DNA of 64,000 nt from Endozoicomonas sp. SCSIO W0465 (GCF_023716865.1 NZ_CP092417.1:40001-104000); one strand, 5' to 3'; shown: positions 28,361-38,028, counted from the first letter of the stretch. Program-made: numbers and translations. Notes: generated by a model from the sequence alone, not told the origin.

Positions 28361-28435
28361 AGGCCGGAGTGCTCAGGTTCAGGCTTAGGTCGTATTTGTA
28401 CTTTAAGCACTGGCGGTCTGCCGTAATGTATCACC

Positions 28436-29014
28436 TCATCTGGCATTGGTGGGTGCTGTGAGCACCGCTTTAGCCAATGTGTGCTGTAGAATATAAAAGT
28501 CAGCCATTGCTGGTGTGGCATTGCTGTTTATATCCAGGTTAGGGATATCCAGAGCGTAAACGGTAATACGGTAGTTATGCGGTGCAGAGTTTGGTGGAGG
28601 GCAAGCACCACCATAGCCTTTAAATCCATAATCATTTTTCAGCATGCTTGCCCCTTCGGGAAGGTTCTTTCCACCTTCCGAACCTGCATTTAACGGCAGG
28701 CTTTGGACATTGCCGGGAATATTGATCACCACCCAGTGCCACCAACCGCTGCTGGTAGGTACATCCGGATCGTACATGGTTACGGCAAAGCTTTTGGTTC
28801 CTTCGGGTATATTGTTCCACCTCAGTTCTGGTGATCTGTTTTTTCCTGTACACCCCCATTGGTTGTAAATTTGCTGGCTCTGGAAGGATTTGCCGTTGGT
28901 GATCTGGTTACTCATTAACGCCATGATGTCTGAATCGGGCTTATTTCCCATGCCCGTAGTAGAAAGACTGATTGCCAGTAACCCTATACCAGCAAGAGTA
29001 ACTACACGTTTCAT
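28436..29014 (-). CDS. YbhB/YbcL family PEBP-like protein, exported
   Basis: From ATG 29014 the protein has 192 residues with a signal peptide (MKRVVTLAGIGLLAISLSTTG), so it is periplasmic or secreted. The phosphatidylethanolamine-binding fold is shown by the ligand-pocket motifs NRSPELRWNNIPEGTKSFAV, YDPDVPTSSGWWHWV and YGGACPPPNSAPHNY(R). The family is related to eukaryotic Raf kinase inhibitor proteins; the bacterial role is not known. AAGGG lies about 7 bases upstream of this ATG, which supports it over the GTG one codon earlier. Confidence 0.88.
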   Translation of the reverse strand: MKRVVTLAGIGLLAISLSTTGMGNKPDSDIMALMSNQITNGKSFQSQQIYNQWGCTGKNRSPELRWNNIPEGTKSFAVTMYDPDVPTSSGWWHWVVINIPGNVQSLPLNAGSEGGKNLPEGASMLKNDYGFKGYGGACPPPNSAPHNYRITVYALDIPNLDINSNATPAMADFYILQHTLAKAVLTAPTNAR

Positions 29015-29535
29015 CACTCAACCCTTTTAGATGGCTCTTGTGGAAGATTAGTTGTGGATTATTAAAGTTGCCCAACGTTTGAGTGAAAGTTGTCGTTTTG
29101 TGGAGTGGCTTTTCTGGTGCTTCTGCTTTTCTTTCTGTGTTTTGCCATTGTTCTGTGATTGTTCTGTGATTGTTCTGTGATTGTTCTCTCATTGTCTTTT
29201 ACCTCTGACGTTTTTGATTTTTATGAACTTTTATACCGTTTCTATCGTCCATACAGACTAATGCGCAGGTGGTTGCGCAGGTAAGATGAGCGGGTACAAT
29301 ACTTACCCCGCCCTTTGTCGTATAGGAGCTACGGCCCTGCAAATAATGGTTGTAGCTGGATTTGACAAATATTGTTTCCATGAACTGTTTTGCTTGGTTC
29401 GATGCGTAGGTGTCAGGGGGGAAATGGCGTGATACAGATAAGCAAGTTTTGTCTCAGTTTGATGTTAAGCGATTGATGATAAAGTAATATTTTTTTATAT
29501 CATCGTACAGTGTAAGTCATTATTAGGTGACCGTT
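29015..29535. other. 521-bp spacer without a recognised gene
   Basis: Divergent promoter region between the PEBP gene and pntA. It holds the 11-bp tandem repeat at 29147-29190. Just before pntA a GATGATA / TATCATC stem (about 29474-29503) with a T-run inside the loop may affect transcription or translation of pntAB. No other signal was recognised. Confidence 0.4.
29147..29190. repeat. 11-bp tandem repeat
   Basis: ATTGTTCTGTG occurs three times in perfect succession from 29147 and a fourth, diverged copy (ATTGTTCTCTC) ends at 29190. Confidence 0.85.
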
Positions 29536-31080
29536 ATGCGCATAGGGATCCCTGGAGAGGTCCAGGAAAATGAGAATCGTGTTGCTGCAACGCCCGATAC
29601 CGTGGATAAGTTGCAGAAGCTCGGTTTTAACATCGTCGTAGAACGTGGTGCAGGGGTAAAAGCGAGCTTTGAGGATGAAGCATATACTCTGGCTGGTGCC
29701 CGGATCGTTGATCGTGATGAAGTCTGGAATTCAGATATCATTCTGAAGGTTAACGCGCCAATTGATGATGAAATTGCCCTGCTTAAGAATGGTTCCACCT
29801 TGGCCAGCTTCGTCTGGCCTGCCCAGAATGAAGAGCTGATGAACAAGCTCAGTCAGCGTAAAGTGAACATTCTGGCGATGGACAGCGTACCGCGCCTGTC
29901 TCGCTCCCAGTCTCTGGATGCTCTGAGTTCCATGGCCAATATCGGTGGCTACCGTGCGGTGGTTGAAGCATCTCATGAGTTTGGCCGCTTTTTTAATGGG
30001 CAGATCACGGCGGCTGGTAAAATTCCGCCAGCCAAGGTACTGGTCATTGGTGCCGGTGTTGCTGGTCTGGCTGCCCTTGGTGCCGCTGGCAGCATGGGGG
30101 CCATTGTGCGAGCGTTCGATACCCGGCCTGAAGTAAAAGAGCAGGTTGAGAGTATGGGGGCCGAGTTCCTTGAGCTGGTCTTTTCATCGGAAGATGAGGA
30201 GGAACAGGACGCTGCCGATGGTTATGCGAAAGAGATGAGTCAGGCATTTATTGATGCTGAGATGGCGCTCTTTATGGAGCAGGCTCGAGAAGTTGATATC
30301 ATCATCACGACTGCACTTATTCCCGGCAAACCGTCACCCAGGCTGATCACCGAAGACATGGTCAAGGCGATGAAGCCCGGCAGTGTTATTGTCGATCTTG
30401 CTGCCCAGACCGGTGGTAACTGTGCATGCACCGTCAAGGACCAGATCACGGTCGCTCATGGCGTAAAAGTTATCGGTTATACTGATCTGCCAAGCCGTCT
30501 GCCTACCCAGGCGTCGCAACTGTACGGCACTAACCTGGTCAATCTGCTGAAACTGCTCTGTCCAAACAAGGATGGGCAGATTGATATCAACTTTGATGAT
30601 GAAGTTATCCGGGGCTTAACCGTTATCCGTGACGGAAGTATCACCTGGCCACCCCCTCCGGTGAAAGTCAGCGCTGCGCCGACGGCACAGCCTGAACCGG
30701 TTATGGCCAGGGAGCCTGAGAAAAAGGAAAAGTCCAGACCCTGGCTGAAGCCGTTGCTGATGGCTGTCGGCGCTGTTCTCTTTGGTTGTCTGGCTAATTC
30801 TGCCCCAAGTAATTTCCTGGAACATTTCACCGTTTTCGTACTCGCTTCCATCGTCGGTTATTACGTCATCTGGAATGTGAAGTCTGCGCTGCATACTCCG
30901 TTGATGAGTGTCACCAATGCCATCAGTGGTATTGTGGTTGTTGGTGGTCTTGTTCAGCTGGGCAGTGACAATAATATCGTACTTGCACTGTCGGGCATTG
31001 CCATCACGGTTGCTGTCATCAATATCGTGGGTGGATTCGCTGTTACCCAGCGGATGCTCAAGATGTTCCGTCTGGATTAA
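29536..31080 (+). CDS. pntA: NAD(P) transhydrogenase subunit alpha
   Basis: The 514-residue alpha subunit begins at ATG 29536 (MRIGIPGEVQENENRVAATP, as in E. coli PntA), with AGGTG 7-8 bases upstream. The frame could start 9 bases earlier at GTG. The NAD-binding domain shows GAGVAGLAALGAAGSMGA (about 173-190) and the VRAFDTRPEVKEQVES segment. The C-terminal third holds four membrane helices. With PntB it couples proton flow across the inner membrane to hydride transfer from NADH to NADP+. The E. coli-type two-gene arrangement is complete. Confidence 0.97.
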   Translation: MRIGIPGEVQENENRVAATPDTVDKLQKLGFNIVVERGAGVKASFEDEAYTLAGARIVDRDEVWNSDIILKVNAPIDDEIALLKNGSTLASFVWPAQNEELMNKLSQRKVNILAMDSVPRLSRSQSLDALSSMANIGGYRAVVEASHEFGRFFNGQITAAGKIPPAKVLVIGAGVAGLAALGAAGSMGAIVRAFDTRPEVKEQVESMGAEFLELVFSSEDEEEQDAADGYAKEMSQAFIDAEMALFMEQAREVDIIITTALIPGKPSPRLITEDMVKAMKPGSVIVDLAAQTGGNCACTVKDQITVAHGVKVIGYTDLPSRLPTQASQLYGTNLVNLLKLLCPNKDGQIDINFDDEVIRGLTVIRDGSITWPPPPVKVSAAPTAQPEPVMAREPEKKEKSRPWLKPLLMAVGAVLFGCLANSAPSNFLEHFTVFVLASIVGYYVIWNVKSALHTPLMSVTNAISGIVVVGGLVQLGSDNNIVLALSGIAITVAVINIVGGFAVTQRMLKMFRLD

Positions 31081-31095
31081 CAGGAGTCGCTTGCA

Positions 31096-32493
31096 ATGTC
31101 TGAAGGATTACTGGTAGCGGCTTATCTGGTCGCTGCATTAATGTTTGTTATGAGCCTTGCCGGGCTTAGCCGACAGGATACCGCAAAAAACGGTAATATA
31201 TACGGCATCATCGGTATGGTGGTTGCGGTTCTGGCAACCCTTGCCCATGCCCATATTGCCGGGATGACCCTGGTCACGCTCTGCATGATTGTCGGTTCGG
31301 GTGTTGGCCTTTATCTGGCGATGAAAGTCCAGATGACGGAGATGCCACAGTTGGTTGCCATACTGAACGGCTTTGGTGGTCTGGCGGCAGTACTGATTGG
31401 CTTTGCCAGTGCGCTGGAAGTAAACGATTCCCTGGCCGTACAGTTTAAAGACCTGGTCATGTCCACTGAGCAGCTGATTCACAGCTCTGAAATTTTTATC
31501 GGGATTATCATTGGTGCGTTGACGTTCAGTGGTTCGGTTGTGGCAGCGCTCAAGCTTCATGGCAAGATTTCCAGCCGTCCTGTATCACTTCCAGGTAAGC
31601 ACTGGACCAACCTGGTGATTCTTGGCCTGGCGGTTTTGATGGGTGTTGTCTATGTTCAACAGCACAGTATTCTGGCTCTGTTACTGGTGACCATCCTGGC
31701 CTTTGCCTTTGGTGTTACTCTGGTGCTGGGAATTGGTGGTGCCGATATGCCGGTCGTGGTGTCGATGCTTAATGCCTACTCAGGTCTGGCGGCGGCCATG
31801 ACCGGTTTTATGTTGGGCAACAACCTGCTGATTATTACCGGCGCCATGGTGGGTTCTTCCGGTGCCATTCTCTCTTACCTGATGTGCGCGGCCATGAACC
31901 GCTCATTTATTTCGGTGATTCTGGGTGGCTTTGGTACCGAGGAAGGCACGATTGTCGAAGGTGGTGATCAGGGTGAGTACACTGAAGTCAGCGCAGAAGA
32001 GGTTGCGGAGCGTCTGAAGAGCTCCTCCAGTGTCATTATCACTCCCGGCTATGGCATGGCCGTTGCCCAGGCACAGCACCCGGTTCGTGATCTGGTTAAT
32101 AAGCTGCGGGATCGCGGTATCAAGGTTCGTTTTGGTATTCACCCGGTTGCCGGTCGTCTGCCGGGGCATATGAATGTACTGCTGGCAGAGGCAAAAGTGC
32201 CTTATGATATCGTTGAAGAGATGGATGAGATCAACGATGACTTTGCCGATACCGACACGGTTCTGGTGATTGGTGCCAACGATACGGTGAACCCGGCTGC
32301 CGAAGATCCTGGCAGCCCGATTGCCGGCATGCCGGTACTGCGGGTTTGGGAAGCTGGCGAAGTGATCATCTTCAAACGTTCGATGGCCACCGGCTATGCG
32401 GGTGTTTCGAACCCACTCTTTTTCCGTGAGAATAGCCGCATGCTGTTTGGTGATGCGACCGACAGTGTGGAAAAGATTCTTAAACAGTTCTGA
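31096..32493 (+). CDS. pntB: NAD(P) transhydrogenase subunit beta
   Basis: The 465-residue partner of PntA lies 15 bp downstream with AGGAG 9 bases before ATG 31096. Multiple membrane helices fill the first half (about 1-260) and the NADP-binding domain III follows: GYGMAVAQAQHPVRDL (about 314-330), GIHPVAGRLPGHMNVLLAEA, and GANDTVNPAAEDPGSPIAGMP. Complete and intact; it should be cotranscribed with pntA. Confidence 0.97.
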   Translation: MSEGLLVAAYLVAALMFVMSLAGLSRQDTAKNGNIYGIIGMVVAVLATLAHAHIAGMTLVTLCMIVGSGVGLYLAMKVQMTEMPQLVAILNGFGGLAAVLIGFASALEVNDSLAVQFKDLVMSTEQLIHSSEIFIGIIIGALTFSGSVVAALKLHGKISSRPVSLPGKHWTNLVILGLAVLMGVVYVQQHSILALLLVTILAFAFGVTLVLGIGGADMPVVVSMLNAYSGLAAAMTGFMLGNNLLIITGAMVGSSGAILSYLMCAAMNRSFISVILGGFGTEEGTIVEGGDQGEYTEVSAEEVAERLKSSSSVIITPGYGMAVAQAQHPVRDLVNKLRDRGIKVRFGIHPVAGRLPGHMNVLLAEAKVPYDIVEEMDEINDDFADTDTVLVIGANDTVNPAAEDPGSPIAGMPVLRVWEAGEVIIFKRSMATGYAGVSNPLFFRENSRMLFGDATDSVEKILKQF

Positions 32494-32525
32494 TCCCCTT
32501 CCTGTCTGGCTGTCAGCTCATGCTG

Positions 32526-33983
32526 TCAGCCAGTGTTTCCGTCAAGCTTGAACACAGTAGTGGGGTGATTCCAGTGAGTTTCCCGTTCAGGTAATTTTTT
32601 TCTCAGCTCCTTAAGCATCTTTGGGTCCCATGCATTGGTTTGCCAGCATACCTTATTGCTTACCTCTAGATAGAGTCTCGTTGCATTGATAATGAAATTT
32701 TTGAGTATGGCCTTAAAGCCTTCCCAACGAGCCCTTTGGCCAGCGTATTGCGCATAGGCTTTTCCTGTTATGGCAAGATCTGCCCTTGTTGCAGATCCCA
32801 GTTTTCTGCCAAGTTTTGCACCAACAACCAGAAAGTTATTCAACGAGCGGTTATAGGGGAGCGATGTGGCTGCATCTCCGACAATGCAGATAAGTTGTCC
32901 TGATGGCGTTACATGGTGAACTTTTCTGGCATGGAAAATAGACAGGGTATAGGGAGTTAACTCCTCAGTGTCAGCGATAATGGTCTCCTGACAGAATTGC
33001 TGTTTTATCACTTGCCAGTTTTTTATTTTTTCTTTCAGGGCTTCACTCACCTTACTGTCGGAAAGCGTCGCTGCATGACCAAGGTTATAGCCAGACAAGC
33101 TGTCATACTCTTTTTTTGAAATAAAAAAGTCGATGGTGACTTCGTTAGTCTGTTCATTGAGCTTGCGAATTCTCTCTTCAACCGGTGATAACATCACTTT
33201 GAACGTTGCATATGCATAGCGGAAAAAAATAAGCCAGCCACTGACCAGTTTCCGGGTCGGACCCTGGACCTGGTATTTGACTCTGACTCGATATTGAAGG
33301 TCTTTTTTAGTTTGAAACTCGCTGTCTTCATCGATTGATGACAATTGCGAGAAAGCAATCTCTTCTCCCTGGTCGTTGGGATGATCTGCCATTTTCAGTA
33401 ACGCTTTTCTACTTTTTGAATGCGCTCCATCGGCACAGACAAGGGCGTCAAACAGGGCTTCTCCTGATTGATACTTTATTTTACCGTCACCAATGGCAAT
33501 CACTTCGTAATGACTGCCAGTATGCATTGTTATGCCCATTTTTTGGGCAATTAACTTCAGGTCAGTTTCAAACTCCTGGCAACTGATATGGCCATGCTGA
33601 CTCTGTATTTTGTTTCTGAGCTGATTCATTCCCTCTTTTAAGACTTGATTGTCATAACAATTTAGTGATCTGAAGCATTGATCATCGATGTTAACCGTAT
33701 GATTTCGAGCGTATTCCGTTCTCTTTTCAAACATTTCTATATACGTATCAGAACACTTTGCTTTCGTCTGCAAGGCATTCCAAAGGGCATTAGGGCCCAT
33801 GCCAACATAGACTACTTTGAGTGTGTGATGATCCAGAGGTTTGCCTGTCCGAGGTGTTCGTTCTTTACTGAAGCTTTTCCTGTTACTCTCTAATTCATCG
33901 GATACAGTTATTTCAGGCAGTACTTTATTTACCAATTCACTCGTATAGAGTTTATGCCCGCTTGATATTGCTTCCCGATCCAT
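32526..33983 (-). CDS. FAD-dependent monooxygenase, MICAL-like
   Basis: The 485-residue protein starts at ATG 33983. A Rossmann strand (HTLKVVYVGMGPNALWNALQ, about 53-72) has a GxGPxA instead of canonical GxGxxG loop. Next comes EKRTEYARNHTVNIDD (about 85-100), resembling the EKRxxFxRNN segment of MICAL monooxygenases, and the second FAD motif GDAATSLPYNRSLNN near 376-390. Eukaryotic MICALs oxidise actin methionines; if the likeness is real, a host cytoskeletal substrate is possible, but p-hydroxybenzoate-type hydroxylases share these motifs. No signal peptide. The gene converges on pntB, alone in an AT-rich neighbourhood. Confidence 0.6.
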   Translation of the reverse strand: MDREAISSGHKLYTSELVNKVLPEITVSDELESNRKSFSKERTPRTGKPLDHHTLKVVYVGMGPNALWNALQTKAKCSDTYIEMFEKRTEYARNHTVNIDDQCFRSLNCYDNQVLKEGMNQLRNKIQSQHGHISCQEFETDLKLIAQKMGITMHTGSHYEVIAIGDGKIKYQSGEALFDALVCADGAHSKSRKALLKMADHPNDQGEEIAFSQLSSIDEDSEFQTKKDLQYRVRVKYQVQGPTRKLVSGWLIFFRYAYATFKVMLSPVEERIRKLNEQTNEVTIDFFISKKEYDSLSGYNLGHAATLSDSKVSEALKEKIKNWQVIKQQFCQETIIADTEELTPYTLSIFHARKVHHVTPSGQLICIVGDAATSLPYNRSLNNFLVVGAKLGRKLGSATRADLAITGKAYAQYAGQRARWEGFKAILKNFIINATRLYLEVSNKVCWQTNAWDPKMLKELRKKLPERETHWNHPTTVFKLDGNTG

Positions 33984-34411
33984 GTCTTTTCAGTTCCCTA
34001 TGTTTAATAACCGTTTGATTCCAATTAATAAAATCAACTAATTTGTTTTTGATGATTTGTTGAAATGGTTGGTAAAATCTAATTTGATACAAATTAGACA
34101 TTTTTTTTATAAAAACGTTCATTTTAATTTTTGACTGTTTTGTGAAAGACCGATTCACTTTACTAATGGGATAGAGGTTGCAAAGTGTAATGATTGAAAC
34201 GTCATCGATAAGCAATTGAATGATGATTTTATGAATAGAAGGTTATTAAAACCTGAATCAGGATCAATAGCTTTTGTATAAAGATCCTTCGTCAGTAGCC
34301 TTTTCAGGCTAATTTCCCAGTTGAGAACTGACGGATTCAGGTATTAGCGTCTGCAAGCTGAAGTAACATTAAAGACATGTTGCCGTGTAACAGCGTTTAA
34401 TTAACCCTCAC
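33984..34411. other. 428-bp AT-rich spacer
   Basis: No convincing gene. A minus-strand frame of 87 codons (33952-34215) overlaps the start of the monooxygenase gene and has no recognisable product. The region upstream of 33983 should contain the promoter of that gene. Confidence 0.4.
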
Positions 34412-35149
34412 TCATTGCAGTTCACCAAGAAGACGCTTTTTGGCATCGAAACCATCCTGATCATTTGCTAATGCATCCAATACGTCTTGCCTGCCTAATG
34501 AAGACTCAAAATCAATGCCTAACTTTTTGAAGCTAGAGTGCTCTACAAATCCATAATCATTGCTATCGAAGTAATATGAGGTGGTATCAATATTAAGCTC
34601 GATCTTAAGCTCGATATCAGCATTACCTTCGTCATCAAAGAACCATTTATCCAGGGCTTTTCTAACTTGTGCCTTCAGACAGGCTTGTTTAAGTGCCAGC
34701 TCCTGCTCCAGCTCAGATGATGACATGTTATCAAACTCTGGTTTGATCGATGTATTGACCCCCTGGATGAATTTTCCCGCAACCAAAAGCCCTAAGGAGG
34801 CAGAAAATACTATCGGGCAATGTGAGAATTCAAAGATATTAGTGATGTTCACCAATGAGAGTGATGAAGCACCCAGTGCTGATCCTTTTTGTTTAAGCAG
34901 GTCATCACTTAGCAGACGCACCAGGTTTTGTTGCCCACCGATTTTACCTATTTTTCGTATGGTGTTTTTTCGGTCCGTGGTTTCGTCACCGCGTGAAAGC
35001 TTGTTGCTATAGTGCCGGGCATTGCATGTAATAACCGAGCGACAACCAAAGGCACCTTCTACATTGCGTAAATTGTGCGAAGCCAGCCTGCTAAGCGGGT
35101 GTGCCAATCTGTTAATGCCGATGCAAATCGGCAGGGGGGCAGTATTCAT
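34412..35149 (-). CDS. hypothetical protein, unrecognised
   Basis: From ATG 35149, preceded by GGAG at 9 bases, the protein has 245 residues; the frame can begin at TTG 35164. The N-terminal 60 residues are basic and Ser/Asn-rich. A hydrophobic stretch (CPIVFSASLGLLVAGKFI, about 110-127) may span a membrane. The C-terminal half is acidic and helical (SSELEQELALKQACLKAQVRKAL, then many Asp/Glu). No family was recognised. Isolated between nfo and the MICAL-like gene, it could be an effector; this is inference from context only. Confidence 0.5.
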   Translation of the reverse strand: MNTAPLPICIGINRLAHPLSRLASHNLRNVEGAFGCRSVITCNARHYSNKLSRGDETTDRKNTIRKIGKIGGQQNLVRLLSDDLLKQKGSALGASSLSLVNITNIFEFSHCPIVFSASLGLLVAGKFIQGVNTSIKPEFDNMSSSELEQELALKQACLKAQVRKALDKWFFDDEGNADIELKIELNIDTTSYYFDSNDYGFVEHSSFKKLGIDFESSLGRQDVLDALANDQDGFDAKKRLLGELQ

Positions 35150-35298
35150 CAATATTTGCTCCAAAAAATTATCTATTCTATGACTGATTGGACAGATAAT
35201 TTCTGGAATAGTTCAAGAGCTTTAAAGGTTGTTCCGCAAAGCGATAGAACTCCGGTAGTAAGCTTATCGCTCGCTACCGGCACTATAACTGCAGACAT

Positions 35299-36141
35299 CT
35301 ATGCAGACATCATTTTCAAAGCGTTTATTTCATCAGCCCAGATCGTTTCATCAATGGTTTCGAGAACCATGGGAATGCCATCAAAACGACTGTCTGACAT
35401 GATATAGCGGAATACTTCCCAGCCAATCTCGCCCTGACCCAGGCTGTGGTGCCGGTCTTTTCGTGAGCCCAGCGCGCCTTTGGAGTCGTTCAGGTGCATG
35501 CCTTTGAGGTAGTGAAAACCAATGACTTGGTCGAACTTGGCAAATGTTTTCTGGCAGGCCTCCTGAGTGCGAAGGTCGTAACCGGCAGCAAAAGTGTGGC
35601 AGGTATCCAGACAGACACCAACACGGCTTTTGTCGTCAACCTGATCAATGATTTCGGCGATTTCTTCAAACTGCCACCCCAGGTTGCTGCCCTGGCCTGC
35701 GGTATTCTCGATCACCGCAATGACGCCCTGAGTTTGCTCAAGCGCCATATTGATGGACTGGGCAATTTTGCTCAGGCAGTCCGATACCTCAATTTTTCTC
35801 AGGTGGCTGCCCGGGTGAAAGTTAAGCCGGTCAAGACCAAGCTGCATGCAGCGTTCCATCTCATCAATAAATGCCAGCCGGGACTTTTCCAGTGCTTCGG
35901 GCTCCGGATGGCCCAGGTTGATCAGATAACTGTCGTGGGGAAGAATTTGTTGCGGTGTGAAATGGTATTGCTCACAACGCTCTCTGAATAACTCGATGCT
36001 TTTCATTGAGAGCGGTTTGGCGTGCCACTGTCGCTGATTCTTGGTGAACAGGGCAAAGGCGGTTGCACCTAATTCATGGGCATTTACCGGGGCATTTTCG
36101 ACACCTCCGGCGGCACTGACGTGTGCTCCAATGTATTTCAT
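35299..36141 (-). CDS. nfo: endonuclease IV (AP endonuclease)
   Basis: From ATG 36141 the product has 280 residues, as usual for Nfo, with AGGAAG 9 bases upstream; an upstream in-frame ATG at 36171 lacks family sequence. It cleaves DNA at abasic sites and removes 3'-blocking groups. TIM-barrel and metal-binding motifs are visible: MKYIGAHVSAAGG at the start, LNFHPGSH (about 108), IENTAGQG (Glu metal ligand, about 144), VCLDTCHTFAAGYD (about 176), HLNDSKG (about 215) and LETI at the end. Confidence 0.95.
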   Translation of the reverse strand: MKYIGAHVSAAGGVENAPVNAHELGATAFALFTKNQRQWHAKPLSMKSIELFRERCEQYHFTPQQILPHDSYLINLGHPEPEALEKSRLAFIDEMERCMQLGLDRLNFHPGSHLRKIEVSDCLSKIAQSINMALEQTQGVIAVIENTAGQGSNLGWQFEEIAEIIDQVDDKSRVGVCLDTCHTFAAGYDLRTQEACQKTFAKFDQVIGFHYLKGMHLNDSKGALGSRKDRHHSLGQGEIGWEVFRYIMSDSRFDGIPMVLETIDETIWADEINALKMMSA

Positions 36142-36228
36142 TGATCGGGACTTCCTGTGGGTTCTATGCAATTAGTGCAACAACGGGCACCATCAACAAT
36201 ACACTCAATCTGATTGGAATTTTTATCT

Positions 36229-37185
36229 TCAATTCTCTGCCTTCCTTGCATTCAACTCTTTTGCTAACCATTGCATATAATGAATCCGGGTTTCTGTGAG
36301 TTCATTGGGCAGGTGGTGTCGGGCATCTTCCAGCCAGAGTACTCTGGGAGTGCGATACAGCTGCCCTAAAACCTGAATATTGTAGGGTCCATCCACGGTG
36401 GTGTCATTTGTGCCTTGCAGGATCAGCGGGCTTAACGGGATTTGCTCGGCAGATGACTCAATTTTTCGAATCCAGCGATCCAAAGCAGAGACCCACTGTG
36501 TGGGTAACACGGTTGGCGCCAGTGGATCATTGTGTGCTTTATTCAGGAAGTTTTTATCCCGGCAGTTATCTTTGATCTTCCTGGGAATCTGGCGAATAAA
36601 TGGCCTGACCAGATACAGCTGGAGTCGGCTGAGCTGCCATAACCAGGGCCGAACCAGTGGTGCAGAGAAAATCACTTGCTCAAAAGGCATGGGCATGCCT
36701 TGCCTGGTGCAGTGATTCAGCAGCTCTGTGATAATGGCGCAGCCCGTGCTTTGACCATACGCCAGCCATGGCCCGGGGAGTGTTGACCCGGTGTGATGCA
36801 TTACCTCTTCCAGAACCAGGCGATAGTGTTCAAAGTCTTCAATGGTGGCCGGTTGTCCACTGGAAAGCCCGTGTCCGGGAAGATCGTAGGCCAGAACGTT
36901 GTAACCTTCTTCCAGAAAGAAGCGGAGAATATGCTCAAACAGGCCGACATGGTCATAGTAGCCATGGAGCAGAAATACAGAGCCTTTGGCTTTAGCCCTG
37001 GTGTATAAGTGGCAGGCAATGCGGTAATCCGTGCTGTTTATATACCCCAGGTAATGCTGGATATCAGCGATGCTGTTTTCCAGATCAATGTTGTAATACT
37101 TAAAGTACGCTTGTTCGTGAGGTTGTGGGGACATCAGACCATACGAGAGCGGGCGCATATCAGAGATAAGCTTCAGTTTGTCCAT
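36229..37185 (-). CDS. alpha/beta hydrolase, lysophospholipase-like
   Basis: The 318-residue protein is a serine hydrolase of the S33/PldB-like group. VFLLHGYYDHVGLF gives the oxyanion region (about 70-83), the nucleophile elbow is YGQSTGCA (Ser about 145), the acid is in LQGTNDTTVDGP (about 256-267) and the base in LEDARHHLPNE (about 284-294). Its ATG overlaps the rfaH stop in TAATG, so it is translationally coupled to rfaH. It probably acts on lysophospholipid or monoacylglycerol esters; substrate is not determined by sequence. Confidence 0.85.
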   Translation of the reverse strand: MDKLKLISDMRPLSYGLMSPQPHEQAYFKYYNIDLENSIADIQHYLGYINSTDYRIACHLYTRAKAKGSVFLLHGYYDHVGLFEHILRFFLEEGYNVLAYDLPGHGLSSGQPATIEDFEHYRLVLEEVMHHTGSTLPGPWLAYGQSTGCAIITELLNHCTRQGMPMPFEQVIFSAPLVRPWLWQLSRLQLYLVRPFIRQIPRKIKDNCRDKNFLNKAHNDPLAPTVLPTQWVSALDRWIRKIESSAEQIPLSPLILQGTNDTTVDGPYNIQVLGQLYRTPRVLWLEDARHHLPNELTETRIHYMQWLAKELNARKAEN

Positions 37186-37811
37186 TAACCCTCTTCAGCA
37201 ACTTTCTGCAGGTCTTTCAAAGGAACTTCTATCTCTTTAATGGCGACAACCTGTTCCTTAATGCCATCGTCAGTACGCAGGCTTTCAATGAATTGGATGA
37301 GAATAATGCCGCGATCCATGTTTACACCTTTTACAAACGTACTTTCAAGGTGTCGGAACAGAGGGTTGTCATAAAGTACCGACTCACCTTGTTTGAAGCG
37401 GATGGAGGTTGGCTTTTCATCAGGAATGCAGCCATTGTGTTTCCAGACAAATGCCTCAATCTGGTCGATCAGCTGATCACCATCCGGTATCGGCCTGGGT
37501 AGTAGCTGCCCCAGATCCCCTTGGGGAAGTCGCCCTTCATTATAGAGCTTTTGACTGATCCTGTTGAAATGGACAACTTGAATGATTCCCCGGGTTGAAC
37601 GGATTTTGTGATAAGAGGGAAGGTCTTTCTTGCCTAACCTGATGAACAAATAGCCCGGAAACAAGGGAGCGCGAGCACTTTTTTCCTGAATAAGCGGACA
37701 ATAAGCCTCAAAGCCCTGGTGCTCAAGGTTATCCTGGGCGCGAATCTCTTCCCGGTGTTTGGTTTTCAGCAGATACCATCCGTGTTTCAAAACGGTTTCC
37801 TTAGATGACAT
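37185..37811 (-). CDS. rfaH: transcription antitermination protein RfaH (NusG family)
   Basis: From ATG 37811, with AAAGGA upstream, the protein has 208 residues; the frame extends to 37853. The NGN domain (HGWYLLKTKHREEIRAQDNL, then YCPLIQEK and LFPGYLFIRL) and the C-terminal region match specialised NusG paralogs. The C-terminal part is somewhat longer than E. coli RfaH (162 residues), with about 45 extra residues in the linker. RfaH lets RNA polymerase read long operons bearing an ops element, such as LPS, capsule or pilus genes. No ops site was searched for outside this window. Confidence 0.85.
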   Translation of the reverse strand: MSSKETVLKHGWYLLKTKHREEIRAQDNLEHQGFEAYCPLIQEKSARAPLFPGYLFIRLGKKDLPSYHKIRSTRGIIQVVHFNRISQKLYNEGRLPQGDLGQLLPRPIPDGDQLIDQIEAFVWKHNGCIPDEKPTSIRFKQGESVLYDNPLFRHLESTFVKGVNMDRGIILIQFIESLRTDDGIKEQVVAIKEIEVPLKDLQKVAEEG

Positions 37812-37986
37812 ATTCAATCCTTTTGGTGAAGTTTCTGTAACCAATAGGATCATCCGATCTACAGTTGTTTAACGGAATCATTCTACAGGACTCAATGCTT
37901 CAGACAATACTCAATGAGCAGCAGTGTCCTGTAAGGAAAGACTATTTTATCAGGGAAGCAAGTAAACAATGGGAGGAGGGGAGGTA

Positions 37987-38011
37987 CCGGAAGAAAATAA
38001 ATTGCTTCCGG
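37987..38011. terminator. hairpin between pgk and rfaH
   Basis: CCGGAAG pairs with CTTCCGG across an 11-base AT loop; CCTTTTT follows on the plus strand only. It lies 18 bases beyond the pgk stop and probably ends or stabilises the pgk message, though the U-tract is on the wrong side for the minus strand. Confidence 0.45.
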
Positions 38012-38028
38012 CCTTTTTCATCGATTGA

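Noticed and set aside
29199..29381. 60-codon minus-strand frame upstream of pntA
   Set aside because: No Shine-Dalgarno and no recognisable features; it lies in a divergent promoter region.
33952..34215. 87-codon minus-strand frame upstream of the MICAL-like gene
   Set aside because: It overlaps that gene's start in another frame and is Asn/Ile/Lys-rich as expected of random AT-rich DNA.
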